A DNA stretch of 64,000 nucleotides from NCBI GenBank assembly GCA_964526785.1, contig CAZGMJ010000007.1, forward strand, positions 70,593 through 134,592. Direction: 5' to 3'. The notes beneath the pieces were generated by a model that did no database searches, had not been told where the DNA came from, and saw nothing but the letters and a program-made list of their open reading frames with translations. How positions within the stretch are numbered: the stretch's first letter is position 1; each line of letters begins with the position of its first letter. This stretch comes from CAZGMJ01 sp964526785 (GTDB lineage Bacteria; Planctomycetota; Phycisphaerae; Sedimentisphaerales; Anaerobacaceae). A program made the position numbers and the translations under genes. Positions 36,156 through 44,673 of this stretch are shown piece by piece.

Positions 36156-36224
36156 ATCTTTCTCCGGATTCCAGTTCAGACAGTATGCTAAACGAATTGG
36201 CCCTGTTCAAAAGCCATCACGGCA

Positions 36225-36253
36225 ATCATAGCCTCTCGCTCGGCCATCGGCAA
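36225..36253 (-). promoter_or_regulatory. Predicted GH130 promoter with upstream palindrome
   Basis: Minus strand TTGCCG (36248-36253), 17-base spacer, TATGAT (36225-36230), start near 36218, about 63 bases before the TTG start. The palindrome ATTAGCGCTAAT lies about 55 bases upstream of the -35 box; its central GCGC resembles LacI-family operators, which would suit a carbohydrate gene. Confidence 0.45.
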
Positions 36254-36360
36254 GTCCGGCCCTCCGGCCTCCATGCAACAAAAACGGCGTGCACTCGCTT
36301 CCTGCGATTAGCGCTAATTGGAATCGGATTACCGCTCGCGTCCTCCTGCCGCCAAGACGA

Positions 36361-36379
36361 CAGCCGTCTGTGACGGCTG
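36361..36379. repeat. Perfect 8-bp inverted repeat
   Basis: CAGCCGTC-TGT-GACGGCTG. It is not followed by a T tract on either strand, so it is probably an RNA structure or protein site rather than a terminator. Confidence 0.5.
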
Positions 36380-36403
36380 GCCCCCTTTCACCCCAAATAA
36401 AGA

Positions 36404-36456
36404 GCCCCTGCGTTGCGCAGGGGCAGAGGAAGAAAATAAATAGAAGATGCCTCTTT
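36404..36456 (-). ncRNA. Candidate short RNA or attenuated leader upstream of GH130
   Basis: A consensus promoter on the minus strand would start RNA near 36456. About 32 bases later comes a perfect 9-bp hairpin (GCCCCTGCG-3-CGCAGGGGC, 36404-36424) followed by TCTTTATTT. The 5' part can pair AGGAAG with CTTCCT. This makes a unit of about 60 bases from promoter to terminator with no reading frame. It may be a small RNA or a premature-termination leader for GH130. Confidence 0.35.
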
Positions 36457-36462
36457 CCTTCC

Positions 36463-36490
36463 TTTATACCCCATTCTCAGCCAATGTCAA
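36463..36490 (-). promoter_or_regulatory. Consensus promoter reading toward the GH130 gene
   Basis: Minus strand TTGACA (36485-36490), 16-base spacer, TATAAA (36463-36468). It is one of the best promoter matches in the window, yet the nearest gene downstream starts 300 bases away, beyond a terminator-like hairpin. Confidence 0.55.
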
Positions 36491-36762
36491 GGCACTAACA
36501 TAATTTTTACATTGCGGACAGCCTTTTCCCTGGAAAAAATGGCGACGTATCGTGTCAGCCAGTCAGACATCAACGGCAATCTGCCACAAAATCCGGAAAA
36601 CCCTCCAGCAAAACTGTGTATTTTAACACGCATGCACGCTCTCGATTCTATATAAACTCACAAACGCGCAAGTTCTCGCCAACACCCCTCCTCGTTCGCG
36701 CCGGCCATCCACCTTCACCACCCGACGCGCCCTCCAACAACACAGACCTTTCGTTCCCGCGT

Positions 36763-36791
36763 TTGACATTCACCCCGGTCAAGCGTAGTAT
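36763..36791 (+). promoter_or_regulatory. Predicted waaA promoter
   Basis: TTGACA (36763-36768), 17-base spacer, TAGTAT (36786-36791); start near 36798, 40 bases before the ATG. Confidence 0.55.
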
Positions 36792-36837
36792 GGCCCTGCG
36801 CATCCGCATGACGCTCTCTATGTTTTGGATATGGTGA

Positions 36838-38157
36838 ATGAGATTTCTGTTTGATCTGGCATACCTCGTGGCTGGACTGCTTGTCAGCCCGGTTGCTCTG
36901 TACCGTGCCTGTCGGCACAGCCGGTATAGAAAGGGCTGGCACAACCGCCTGGGCACAATAGACCGAAAAGACACCTCAAAGAAATGCATCTGGCTCCACG
37001 CCGTAAGCGTAGGCGAAATCAACGCCGCCAGGACTGTTATTGAGCAACTGCGTAACCAGTTCCCCGACCACGAGGTCGTCATCAGCGCCACCACGGATAC
37101 GGGCTTCGCCAGGGCGGAGAAACTCTTCGCCGGCCGGCACACCGTATTCTACTTTCCACTGGACTTCTCATGGGCCATGACGCGAGCGTTTAACCGCATT
37201 CGCCCGAGCCTGTGCCTGCTGATGGAGCTGGAGATATGGCCGAACTTCATGCACGTCGCAAGCAGCAGGAATGTCCCGGTCATAGTCGTCAACGGCCGCA
37301 TAAGCAACAAAGGTTTCTCTCGCTACCGTCTCATCAAGCCAATCGCCCGCATGGTCTTCGGCAGAGTTCGCCTCGTGCTGGCCCAGACAGAAGAATATGC
37401 GCGCCGCTTTTGCGCTCTCGGCTGCCCTGACAATCGCGTTATCGTAACAGGCTCTTTGAAGTACGATACCGCCGAAATCGCTGATAAGATAGAGGGAACG
37501 GACAAGCTGATAGAGCAGATTGAACTAACGCAGGAACCGCTCTGGGTGGCGGGCGGAACGGGGCCGGGCGAAGAGGAATTGCTTCTCAATGTGTACCGGA
37601 ATCTTATCCGCGACGAATCTTTCGCAAATCTGAGACTTGCCGTCGTACCTCGAAAACCCGAGCGTTTCAATGAAGTTGCCCAGTTGATTGAATCCCGCCA
37701 ATTCGCGCTGGTCCGCTATAGCGCCGTCAAAGCCGGCCGTCACGCAACTCCCATCGACAAACGGGCCGTGCTCTTGGGCGATACAATGGGAGACCTGCGA
37801 AAGTTCTACTCCGTAGCAACGATTGTCTTCGTAGGAAGATCGCTTGTCCCGATGGGCGGTTCCGACATGATGGAAGCCGCCGCGCTGGGAAAATGCACGA
37901 TGTTCGGCCCCCACACGTTCAATTTTGAGCAGACCGTCGAGCAGTTGCTGGCCGACGACGGTGCCATTCGAGTCCGCGACGAAGAGGAATTGCTCCACGC
38001 TGTGCGCAGATGCCTGTCCGAACCGCAGTCAGCCGGCCGGATCGCCGAAAAAGGACAAGAGGTGATTCGAAAAAACCAGGGCGCAACTCAGCGATGCCTG
38101 GACGCAATTATGGGTGTTATCGAAAATACCGAACGAACAAACGAGACGTCAGCTTAA
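36838..38157 (+). CDS. waaA: 3-deoxy-D-manno-octulosonic acid (Kdo) transferase
   Basis: GT30 enzyme that adds Kdo to the lipid A precursor at the inner membrane. The 439 residues begin with a membrane anchor (about 4-22), then the N-domain with WLHAVSVGEINAA and SATTDTGFARAEKL, the LMELEIWPNF motif, and the C-domain with VPRKPERF, GDTMGDLRKFYS and FVGRSLVPMGGSDMMEAA. This implies lipopolysaccharide with a Kdo core. Its stop overlaps the convergent methyltransferase gene by 4 bases. Confidence 0.95.
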   Translation: MRFLFDLAYLVAGLLVSPVALYRACRHSRYRKGWHNRLGTIDRKDTSKKCIWLHAVSVGEINAARTVIEQLRNQFPDHEVVISATTDTGFARAEKLFAGRHTVFYFPLDFSWAMTRAFNRIRPSLCLLMELEIWPNFMHVASSRNVPVIVVNGRISNKGFSRYRLIKPIARMVFGRVRLVLAQTEEYARRFCALGCPDNRVIVTGSLKYDTAEIADKIEGTDKLIEQIELTQEPLWVAGGTGPGEEELLLNVYRNLIRDESFANLRLAVVPRKPERFNEVAQLIESRQFALVRYSAVKAGRHATPIDKRAVLLGDTMGDLRKFYSVATIVFVGRSLVPMGGSDMMEAAALGKCTMFGPHTFNFEQTVEQLLADDGAIRVRDEEELLHAVRRCLSEPQSAGRIAEKGQEVIRKNQGATQRCLDAIMGVIENTERTNETSA

Positions 38158-39047
38158 GGCCTCAGCCGCCCCGCCACCGCTCGGATATGCTCCGGCGTTG
38201 TACCGCAGCATCCCCCGACAATACTGACGCCTGCGGCATGAATTCTCTCGATCGCTGCCGCAAAGTCCTCCGGCCCAACAACATATCTCGCCTCGCCGTC
38301 CACCAGTTCAGGCTTGCCTGCATTCGGCTCGGCATATACCGCCAACCCCTCCGGCGATGCTTCCACGAAGCGCTCCGCCAACGCAACATACTGCTCCAGC
38401 GACACGGTCCCGCAATTGAAACCGACTCCCTCCACACCAAGCGACGCCAGTCGCTCCACCGCCGCAGTCGCCGACACTCCCATCATGGTTTTGAAGTCCT
38501 CGCCGGCCGCATCGAATGCCATCGACGCAAAAACCGGAACGCCTTCGCTCGCGGATTTGGCGGCCTCGACGGCTATCTCAAGTTCATCCAGCGCTGTCAT
38601 CGTTTCGATAATCAGACCGTCCACCCCGCCTTCAACAAGCGCTCGAGCCTGCTCGGCAAAAGCATCCCGCAATTCGTCCGGATTGAGCAGACCCAACGGA
38701 GCGAGAAAATCACCCGTAGGCCCCATGTCTCCCAGCACATACCTCTCGTCCCCGGCAACCTCACGGGCAATGCGCGCCCCCGTCCTGTTTATCTCTGCGG
38801 CCCTGTCGGATAAGCCGTGCCGCTTGAGAGCATAGGCGTTGGCGCCGAAAGTGTTGCTGATCACGGCGTCGCTGCCCGCATTGAGATAGTCTGCATGTAT
38901 TTGCGAAATAATCTCAGCCGACTCAATGTTCAGATAGTCGTTGCAACGACCCAGTTCAACGCCGCGGGCGATCAACTGAGTCCCCATGCCGCCGTCGAGA
39001 ATGAACGACCCTGCCCCTATCCTCTTGCGCAAATCACGTCCTGCCAT
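38154..39047 (-). CDS. Homocysteine S-methyltransferase family protein
   Basis: TIM-barrel zinc enzyme of 297 residues, like the N-terminal module of MetH or betaine-homocysteine methyltransferase. The fold starts at ILDGGMGTQLIARG. The three zinc cysteines are in GFNCGT and in GGCCGTTPEHI. It probably transfers a methyl group to homocysteine to make methionine; the methyl donor is unknown. The UroD-like methyltransferase at 60588 is another methyl-transfer protein, but there is no direct link. Confidence 0.88.
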   Translation of the reverse strand: MAGRDLRKRIGAGSFILDGGMGTQLIARGVELGRCNDYLNIESAEIISQIHADYLNAGSDAVISNTFGANAYALKRHGLSDRAAEINRTGARIAREVAGDERYVLGDMGPTGDFLAPLGLLNPDELRDAFAEQARALVEGGVDGLIIETMTALDELEIAVEAAKSASEGVPVFASMAFDAAGEDFKTMMGVSATAAVERLASLGVEGVGFNCGTVSLEQYVALAERFVEASPEGLAVYAEPNAGKPELVDGEARYVVGPEDFAAAIERIHAAGVSIVGGCCGTTPEHIRAVAGRLRP

Positions 39048-39074
39048 CAGCTACTCCTGTCCACGGTTATCCAT

Positions 39075-39944
39075 TCACCGATCAACCCACGTACCGTCAA
39101 CCAGTTCCCTGACATGTTCGAAACCCTCCGCCTTCGGCGCACGGAAGAGATACTCCACCTGCCGCGTGCTCAATTCCGTTGGCGAAACACGGGACAACGT
39201 CACTCTCGCCGAATCCTCCTGGTCGCCGACCTTCCTGGTAATCAGCACATAGGTTGGCACGGAGAATCCCTCCACGACCTCGGTGTACTCGTCCAGTTCC
39301 GCAACGATCTCGGGTTCGCCGAACGCATCCATATACTCGATCTTGCGCACCCGATAGTCGCAGGAGTATATGTGCAGCCTCCTGACAAGCACCCCGTCAC
39401 CATCTCGCAGCGACAAGATATCGAACGGCCCCCTGTTCGACAGCGACCATGTCCCCTCGCTCTGCTCCGGATCAACCGGTACGATTCCCAACGCCTCCAG
39501 CATCACCTTCGGGCTGATCATCAGCCCCGCCGATCCCTTCACCTCCGACCACCGGCCTGACCAGTAGCTGCTCACTTCCTTCGGCTTAATCGCCAGCCAG
39601 AAACGCTGCTCGTTCGCCCCCATCACAATCCCTCTGGCGTTGAATGCCACGTCTCCCTGCAGATAAATATTCTGCGGCGGCATGACCCAGAGCTTGACGG
39701 GAAAGCTCTCCTTCTTTCTCTTGTCCTTGCCCTCCACATTGTACCGCAAGAGGCATGTACCGTTCGCCTTGACCGTCGTAGCATTGCGCGCATTGGCCTG
39801 TACCGCCGCCAACGCTTCGGCCACGGAGGCTTTGCCCGGGCACACAACCAGGGGCTCTACGGGAGCCGGCCCGCAGCCGGAAACGCCCAGAGCACCCAGT
39901 AACACGCAAACCGTCGCCCATATCCACCGCACGTCTGTCTTCAT
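39075..39944 (-). CDS. Outer-membrane-type lipoprotein, LolB/LolA-like fold suspected
   Basis: Lipoprotein of 289 residues with lipobox LGVSGC (about Cys24). The body has alternating beta-strand character (for example QNIYLQGDVAFNARGIVMG and EQRFWLAIKPKEVSSYW), consistent with the half-barrel seen in LolA/LolB and related lipid-handling lipoproteins, but no firm family match. The ATG has a GAGGTGGCGAT site. It sits 27 bases before the methyltransferase in a minus-strand run. Confidence 0.7.
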   Translation of the reverse strand: MKTDVRWIWATVCVLLGALGVSGCGPAPVEPLVVCPGKASVAEALAAVQANARNATTVKANGTCLLRYNVEGKDKRKKESFPVKLWVMPPQNIYLQGDVAFNARGIVMGANEQRFWLAIKPKEVSSYWSGRWSEVKGSAGLMISPKVMLEALGIVPVDPEQSEGTWSLSNRGPFDILSLRDGDGVLVRRLHIYSCDYRVRKIEYMDAFGEPEIVAELDEYTEVVEGFSVPTYVLITRKVGDQEDSARVTLSRVSPTELSTRQVEYLFRAPKAEGFEHVRELVDGTWVDR

Positions 39945-40010
39945 ATCGCCACCTCGTAAAGGTCGTCATCAAGCAATAGTCGAGATGCTACCCCAAACGG
40001 TGCGCAACCG

Positions 40011-40499
40011 CTATAGATCGGTCTGCAGGATTTGCCCGATCTGGGAAGAAAGCTGCTCGATCTGCTCCTCGTCCAGATGCGGATTGACGACTTTCGCCAC
40101 ATCCTTGCTCCCGACGACCCGCAACCGCCATATCTCGGTCTGCCCGTCCATTTCGGTCGCGTCATATTTCAGCCGCCTCTTCCGCATCAGAATCATAGCC
40201 AGCACAAAACGGAAATTCACCTTCTCCTGATCCGTCTCATCCACCAGACGCTCGAAGAAAGTCATCAGCATATCATCGTCGATGAACATCTGCTTCTTCT
40301 CTTCCGCGTCGGGCAGTCGCGTCTTCCAGTAACAATAGACTTCCGGTTTCCGCTCCTCCCAGTATCCCGTAGAGAAATCACGCCGAATCAGACCGTCCGG
40401 CGTATCCACCAGCGCCCCGACGTACTCCTGACCAGCTTCGATTGTCTCACCCGTGCCGCAGCACTCGCCAAGCGGCTTGTTAATGTCCCATTCAGCCAT
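40011..40499 (-). CDS. Conserved-looking cytoplasmic protein, function unknown
   Basis: A 162-residue acidic protein I cannot assign. It begins MAEWDINKPLGECCGTGETI, where the two Cys and Gly pattern could bind a metal, and has a YWEERKPEVYCYWKTRLP segment followed by a helical, Glu-rich second half. It lies between the HhH protein and the lipoprotein, with gaps of 26 and 66 bases, on one transcript. Confidence 0.7.
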   Translation of the reverse strand: MAEWDINKPLGECCGTGETIEAGQEYVGALVDTPDGLIRRDFSTGYWEERKPEVYCYWKTRLPDAEEKKQMFIDDDMLMTFFERLVDETDQEKVNFRFVLAMILMRKRRLKYDATEMDGQTEIWRLRVVGSKDVAKVVNPHLDEEQIEQLSSQIGQILQTDL

Positions 40500-40525
40500 A
40501 TTCTCTCGCGTCGATCCCTCGCACG

Positions 40526-40876
40526 CTAATCAAATGTCAGATATCTTTCAATCTTCTCAACAGTCTTTGGCCCGATGCCCCGTATTGCCTGCAGGTCATC
40601 GGCCGTCTTAAAGGCAACCCCGCCACTATGCGCTCTGTCCCGATAAGCCGCAATCGCAGTCGCTCGCACCAGACCAATCCCGGGCAATCGTACCAGGCTC
40701 TCGACCGGTGCCGTATTCGGGTTTACCGAATCCGCCAACGCCACACCACCAACCAAACACCGGTCACTGGATCCGGCACAAACAATACCCAGTCCCAGCA
40801 GCACACAAATGCACATGCCGACGATAAATGCAAACGACTGAATTCGCTCATGCCCGTTGTCAGTGATATCGCCCAT
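40526..40876 (-). CDS. ComEA-like helix-hairpin-helix DNA-binding protein
   Basis: Membrane-anchored DNA-binding protein of 116 residues. The ATG at 40876 gives an anchor helix (about 12-34) followed by the double HhH domain SVNPNTAPVESLVRLPGIG and DLQAIRGIGPKTVEKIERYL. ComEA captures DNA for the ComEC channel (encoded at 26487). The frame stays open upstream, but the extra residues would run into the preceding gene and have no signal. Confidence 0.82.
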   Translation of the reverse strand: MGDITDNGHERIQSFAFIVGMCICVLLGLGIVCAGSSDRCLVGGVALADSVNPNTAPVESLVRLPGIGLVRATAIAAYRDRAHSGGVAFKTADDLQAIRGIGPKTVEKIERYLTFD

Positions 40877-40914
40877 ACTCTTAAAACCCCTCAATACGGC
40901 AAGAGCGCCGTCCG

Positions 40915-42405
40915 CTATCGGGCGAATACCGTCTTGCGCAACTTCCGCAGCCGCTGATAAGCCTTCTTGGGCTTGAGCTGAGCTGTCAGCAACCCGCTGC
41001 GGGCGATTGTGCTGTCCTCGACATCGCTCAAATGCGAATATGTCACCGCTTCGACGAATGGCTTGCTCAGGGCAATCTTGTAGCATTGTTCGAGCCACAG
41101 CGATTGAGCGCTCTCACTCCACTTGCCGCGCCAGATTCCCGCCACCTCGCCGTCCTGATTGCCTCCCACATCCTCGCTCGGCACCGCCACCCGGCTCAGA
41201 TGCAGAGGCTTCGCTATCGGCGCCAAATAATCCAGGATAGCCGATATCTGCATCATATCGCGGACGTGCATCCCCGATCGGTTTCGCCCGAACCGCATCT
41301 GAAGTCCGAACGCGTCGAAGTTAATTCCGCTCTGCACGACCATATCCATATACACCAGCGGCGGTATGCTGTTGGCCATACTCCCGTAGTATTCACCCCA
41401 CGGGTTGCACACCTCGATGATTCGCCAAGACCTCGGACTGCCCTGCTTAACGGCCATGCTGGCGGCTCGCGTCATCTCCACGATTTCCTCGAATCGGAAC
41501 CCGAAATGGTTGAACACATTCAGCCCGCCGATGGGACACCAGGCATTAATACGCCCCGCATACCGACTCACAACCTTGAACACAAACTGATACGCCGCCT
41601 CGCGAATCTTCTCGAAACTCGCACCCTTTGCCACCAGCCAGTCCGGCAGATACCGCTTCGAGAAGAACAACAGAGGCCCCGCACCAATCGCCAGACGCTT
41701 GCCCGCCAAAGTCTCCACGCAGGCGTCCACCGTCGAGAAGTCGTACTCGCCCTTGACGGGCTCAACCTTGGCCCAACTGACCGGCACGCTGACCGATCCG
41801 AAAAGACGCGTGAGACCCTCGATATATACAGGATTGCCGATCTGACTCTCATCGATCCGACATCCCATACACCCCCGACCGAACTCGTGATTCTTCACCC
41901 GAGTCGCGAAAAGCTCTTCCGCATGTCTGGTCGCCAGGCGTTCGGCCGCCGCTATTGCCTTCTCCAGGGCTTTATCCGCCAATTGAGATGCCACCGCCGG
42001 GCTCGATATATTCTGAATCGCACGAACGAAAAGCGTCTGAGCCTCTTTCGAGATCTCGTTCGTTCCGTCTGAACCGCCGAAAAACGACCAATCCTCGCGC
42101 TTGTTGACAATCTGCATCAGTTTGGCCCGCGCGATCTCCACATTCAGGATGTACGGTTCTTCTCTTTCTGGCAAACACGTCGTCGGCAACATCACTTTGC
42201 CGAATCCCTCTATCGGCCAGAGCAGCGCAAGACCCGACGTCTCCAAATTCGACTTGCGACATTCGACCAAGCCGTTCTTGAAGGCAATCTCCGCTCTGCG
42301 GATGCCGATCCCATCAGTGCCGAACAGATAAGCCCCGCAAAGCTTGAAATCGTTAACGGCCTTGCCATTCTTGAATACCTGAAATCTCAATACGAACCTC
42401 GGCAC
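40915..42405 (-). CDS. GH10-like barrel protein lacking catalytic glutamates
   Basis: A 496-residue protein whose second half follows the GH10 pattern: SVPVSWAKVEPVKGEYDF matches the GH10 strand 3-4 region, and the C-terminus ends with LKPKKAYQRLRKL, like GH10 enzymes. Where GH10 enzymes have WDVVNE it reads INAWCPIGGLNVF, and where they have the nucleophile ITELD it reads HLSRVAVPSED, so both catalytic glutamates appear to be missing. The first 170 residues form a separate beta-rich region. No signal peptide is visible, so it may act in the cytoplasm as a binding or regulatory protein. Confidence 0.72.
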   Translation of the reverse strand: MPRFVLRFQVFKNGKAVNDFKLCGAYLFGTDGIGIRRAEIAFKNGLVECRKSNLETSGLALLWPIEGFGKVMLPTTCLPEREEPYILNVEIARAKLMQIVNKREDWSFFGGSDGTNEISKEAQTLFVRAIQNISSPAVASQLADKALEKAIAAAERLATRHAEELFATRVKNHEFGRGCMGCRIDESQIGNPVYIEGLTRLFGSVSVPVSWAKVEPVKGEYDFSTVDACVETLAGKRLAIGAGPLLFFSKRYLPDWLVAKGASFEKIREAAYQFVFKVVSRYAGRINAWCPIGGLNVFNHFGFRFEEIVEMTRAASMAVKQGSPRSWRIIEVCNPWGEYYGSMANSIPPLVYMDMVVQSGINFDAFGLQMRFGRNRSGMHVRDMMQISAILDYLAPIAKPLHLSRVAVPSEDVGGNQDGEVAGIWRGKWSESAQSLWLEQCYKIALSKPFVEAVTYSHLSDVEDSTIARSGLLTAQLKPKKAYQRLRKLRKTVFAR

Positions 42406-42704
42406 AACAGATTACAACGCGTCTACTGCAAACTTGGCCACACTCTCGTCCAGGTGTAATCCCTGCACCCGACTCCGCGAAGTGCGAACGCACAGCCTCG
42501 AACATCACTAAGGCCTGTTGCCAGCCGATTATAGTCCCTGACCGCTCAAAAGCAAACATAATCGCGGGTCGCACACCCCGGAGGGGGAAATGGTGAGGAA
42601 AGATACGTCAGGCAATTCACATGCCGCTCGTGCAGGACGCCGGCAATGCCGCAATTCAACTGCTCACGTCTTTGCCGGAAGACTCTGATGTAGAGAAACG
42701 GGCC
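42406..42704. other. Intergenic region with promoter of the GH10-like operon
   Basis: About 300 bases. Besides the minus-strand promoter at 42528-42555, no gene is supported. Confidence 0.5.
42528..42555 (-). promoter_or_regulatory. Predicted promoter of the GH10-like/HhH operon
   Basis: Minus strand TTGCTT (42550-42555), 16-base spacer, perfect TATAAT (42528-42533). Start near 42521, about 115 bases before the ATG at 42405. Confidence 0.55.
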
Positions 42705-43175
42705 TCAATTGGCCCTGATCAGCACGCCCGCCTGTATGCCCGGTCGCCGCATGCGCTGATTGAACAGCACGACGTTCTTCTCAATCAGCCGCAGGATCAG
42801 AGAGATTTGATTCAAAATGGTTTCGATCAGCAGACTGCCCGCCAGCGTGGCTTCGGGAGTCTGTTGGCTCAGAGCGATAATAATGTACCCGCAGTCGGTA
42901 TCGCCGGTGGTCAGCGCAGAAGCCACCACGCTGTGCTCGCCCGATTGAGTCATCACTGGCTCCTGACCATCGTCAATCCTGCCGCAGAGATCCCTCAATA
43001 GGGTCTCACTCAGCTTCAGTTGCGAGAAACGCTCGGTATCGCTCGGCCGGCAATTCCAGTCCCTGTCCAGAATCGCCATAACAGGACCGTCCTCCGGCAG
43101 CACCTGGAAAAGCTCGCGGGCAATCTGTTCGCCAAGCACCGCACTGGACGGCTGCATCGCACTATAAATATCCAT
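42705..43175 (-). CDS. Unknown small protein near a partner-switching module
   Basis: A 156-residue protein I do not recognise. The ATG at 43175 has AAGGAG eight bases upstream. It has mixed alpha/beta character with GPVMAILDRDWNCRPSD and CGYIIIALSQQTPEATLAG, which loosely recalls GAF-type sensor domains, and a helical end. It lies 394 bases downstream of the anti-sigma kinase gene on the same strand; a sensor role in that circuit is a guess. Confidence 0.65.
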   Translation of the reverse strand: MDIYSAMQPSSAVLGEQIARELFQVLPEDGPVMAILDRDWNCRPSDTERFSQLKLSETLLRDLCGRIDDGQEPVMTQSGEHSVVASALTTGDTDCGYIIIALSQQTPEATLAGSLLIETILNQISLILRLIEKNVVLFNQRMRRPGIQAGVLIRAN

Positions 43176-43569
43176 ATCGCCAACTCCTTCTATATGCCGT
43201 ATTTTACCGAAACCAACAACAACTTCGGTACAATGCGGGTGCGACTTTCCTCGCCGATCTTTTTCTGCGAAATTGATCGTCAGAGACTGCATATCAGCAG
43301 AAAGAAGAAGGGATATCGGACGCCGTTCCGTGCAAAATGACCGCCGTTGGGGGGCCCCAACGATGGCGCAGTGTCCGCAATTATTGCCCGTATGGTGGAC
43401 GGCCCCAAGACGACTTGCGAAGATGCTCTCGAAGCAGGCTCAACGGAAGAGTCCATGGCAGCAGCGTAAGATGAAAAGGCCTCACAGGCCGCCTGAAACA
43501 CATCGAGAAGCCTATTCGGTCGAATTAAGGCTTCACCGATTGCAGCCGGAATGCGCCTTGGAACCCGGT
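43176..43569. other. Intergenic region with a strong hairpin
   Basis: About 390 bases without a gene. The perfect 8-bp hairpin CGTTGGGG-GG-CCCCAACG (43345-43362) can be extended by further pairing with a bulged A. It may end the anti-sigma transcript, but the following T run (ATTTTG) is weak. Confidence 0.5.
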
Positions 43570-44106
43570 CTACGCTTCTCGGGATTCCCTTCCCATGATC
43601 GGGGGACGTTCTTTATAACGGACCATCTGGACAGTACGTCCGTTGTTCTCATACCGTACCAAATCCATGTAGGAATGGATCAGCAAGACCCCCCTGCCAT
43701 TCGGTTTGAAGAGGTTCCTTCCGTGGCGAGGATCCGGAAGTTCCCCCGGGTCGAACCCCTCTCCCTCATCCGTAATCGAAACCTCGACTTTCTCGGGGCA
43801 GACGGCGTACGAAATCGTAACCTTCTTGCACGGGTCCATCTTGTTGCCGTGCTTGACCGCGTTCGCAAACGCCTCTTCCATCGCAAGATGCACCGCAAAT
43901 GCATCATCCTGGCCGAAACCCGCCTCTTTCAGGCGACTGAGGATGTCCTTGCACACATCTACACCCGCAGTCGGATTGCTTTCAACGGTAACCGAACAGC
44001 TTTCTGACGTTTCCGATGCCATACGATTCACAGCTTTGGCCCCAGTGTTGACGCCATCACTACACTCTGTGCCCCCAAGGAATCTTGGCCGGTTCCGCAG
44101 AGACAT
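43570..44106 (-). CDS. RsbW-type anti-sigma factor / serine kinase
   Basis: GHKL-fold ATPase of 178 residues that would hold a sigma factor and phosphorylate the STAS antagonist encoded upstream. Motifs: N-box EEAFANAVKHGNK, G1 box DEGEGFDPGELPD and G2 box GRGVLLIHSYMD. The first 28 residues look unstructured; a start at 44022 is possible. It lies 21 bases after the STAS gene, so they form one unit. No cognate sigma factor gene is in the window. Confidence 0.88.
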   Translation of the reverse strand: MSLRNRPRFLGGTECSDGVNTGAKAVNRMASETSESCSVTVESNPTAGVDVCKDILSRLKEAGFGQDDAFAVHLAMEEAFANAVKHGNKMDPCKKVTISYAVCPEKVEVSITDEGEGFDPGELPDPRHGRNLFKPNGRGVLLIHSYMDLVRYENNGRTVQMVRYKERPPIMGRESREA

Positions 44107-44127
44107 TCCACTGCCCAGCGGCGATTC

Positions 44128-44481
44128 TCAATCTTCAAGGGCGCTCTCTACATCACTATAAATCTCGAAGGTCTTCGTCAATCGTGTTATCTTGAAGACC
44201 TCATATATCTTCGGGTTTATGTTGCACAGTTTTAGTCGGCCATCCTGCTCATAGACTTTCTTACTGATTCTAATCAAAAGTCCGAGAACCGCCGAAGACA
44301 AAAAGGCTACATTGCCGAAATCCAGTATCAGCGTCAGTCCGTGCGATTGCTCCACAATCGACATCACGGCGTCCTGCAGCGCCTTAATATCAGTCTCTTC
44401 GAGGATCTTCTCGTCCGTAAACGTAACGATGGTGGCGTTGTCGCGATACTGAACACCTATTCTTGGCCTGATATCGACCAT
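44128..44481 (-). CDS. STAS-domain anti-sigma factor antagonist
   Basis: RsbV/SpoIIAA-type protein of 117 residues. When unphosphorylated it binds the anti-sigma kinase and frees the sigma factor. The phosphorylation site is the serine pair in VAFLSSAVLGLLI, and LILDFGNV precedes it as usual. The ATG at 44481 has GGAGG five bases upstream. It is first in a two-gene unit with the kinase. Confidence 0.92.
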   Translation of the reverse strand: MVDIRPRIGVQYRDNATIVTFTDEKILEETDIKALQDAVMSIVEQSHGLTLILDFGNVAFLSSAVLGLLIRISKKVYEQDGRLKLCNINPKIYEVFKITRLTKTFEIYSDVESALED

Positions 44482-44514
44482 TATCACCTCCATAAGAATT
44501 GTCGATTGCTCCGC

Positions 44515-44543
44515 ACCTTACGCCCGAACGCCTCGAATGTCAA
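44515..44543 (-). promoter_or_regulatory. Predicted promoter of the STAS/anti-sigma unit
   Basis: Minus strand perfect TTGACA (44538-44543), 17-base spacer, weak TAAGGT (44515-44520). Confidence 0.4.
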
Positions 44544-44644
44544 GCCTTTTGCAGACCCTCGCGTATCTGATCGCCGCCCTGTTCGGTCGAACGGTCAATC
44601 ACATCGGCCGACCGAGATTTCTGGTATTCCAGAGTGCGAAACTC

Positions 44645-44673
44645 TTGCTATTTACTCGCAGCCTGCGCATAAT
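44645..44673 (+). promoter_or_regulatory. Predicted promoter of the Rrf2 gene
   Basis: TTGCTA (44645-44650), 17-base spacer, CATAAT (44668-44673). The leader of about 100 bases includes the stem-loop at 44717-44758. Confidence 0.45.

Larger units (their letters stand above)
36156..36837. other. Regulatory intergenic region between GH130 and waaA
   Basis: About 680 bases without a gene. It contains a GH130 promoter, a 12-bp perfect palindrome ATTAGCGCTAAT at 36307-36318, an 8-bp hairpin at 36361-36379, a terminator-like hairpin at 36404-36424 with its own upstream promoter, and the waaA promoter. Confidence 0.6.

Noticed and set aside
42590..42688. Short plus-strand frame after GGAGGGGG
   Set aside because: The ribosome site is only 2 bases from the ATG and the 32-residue product is Arg/Ser/Ala rich with no fold signal; it lies in the promoter region of another operon.
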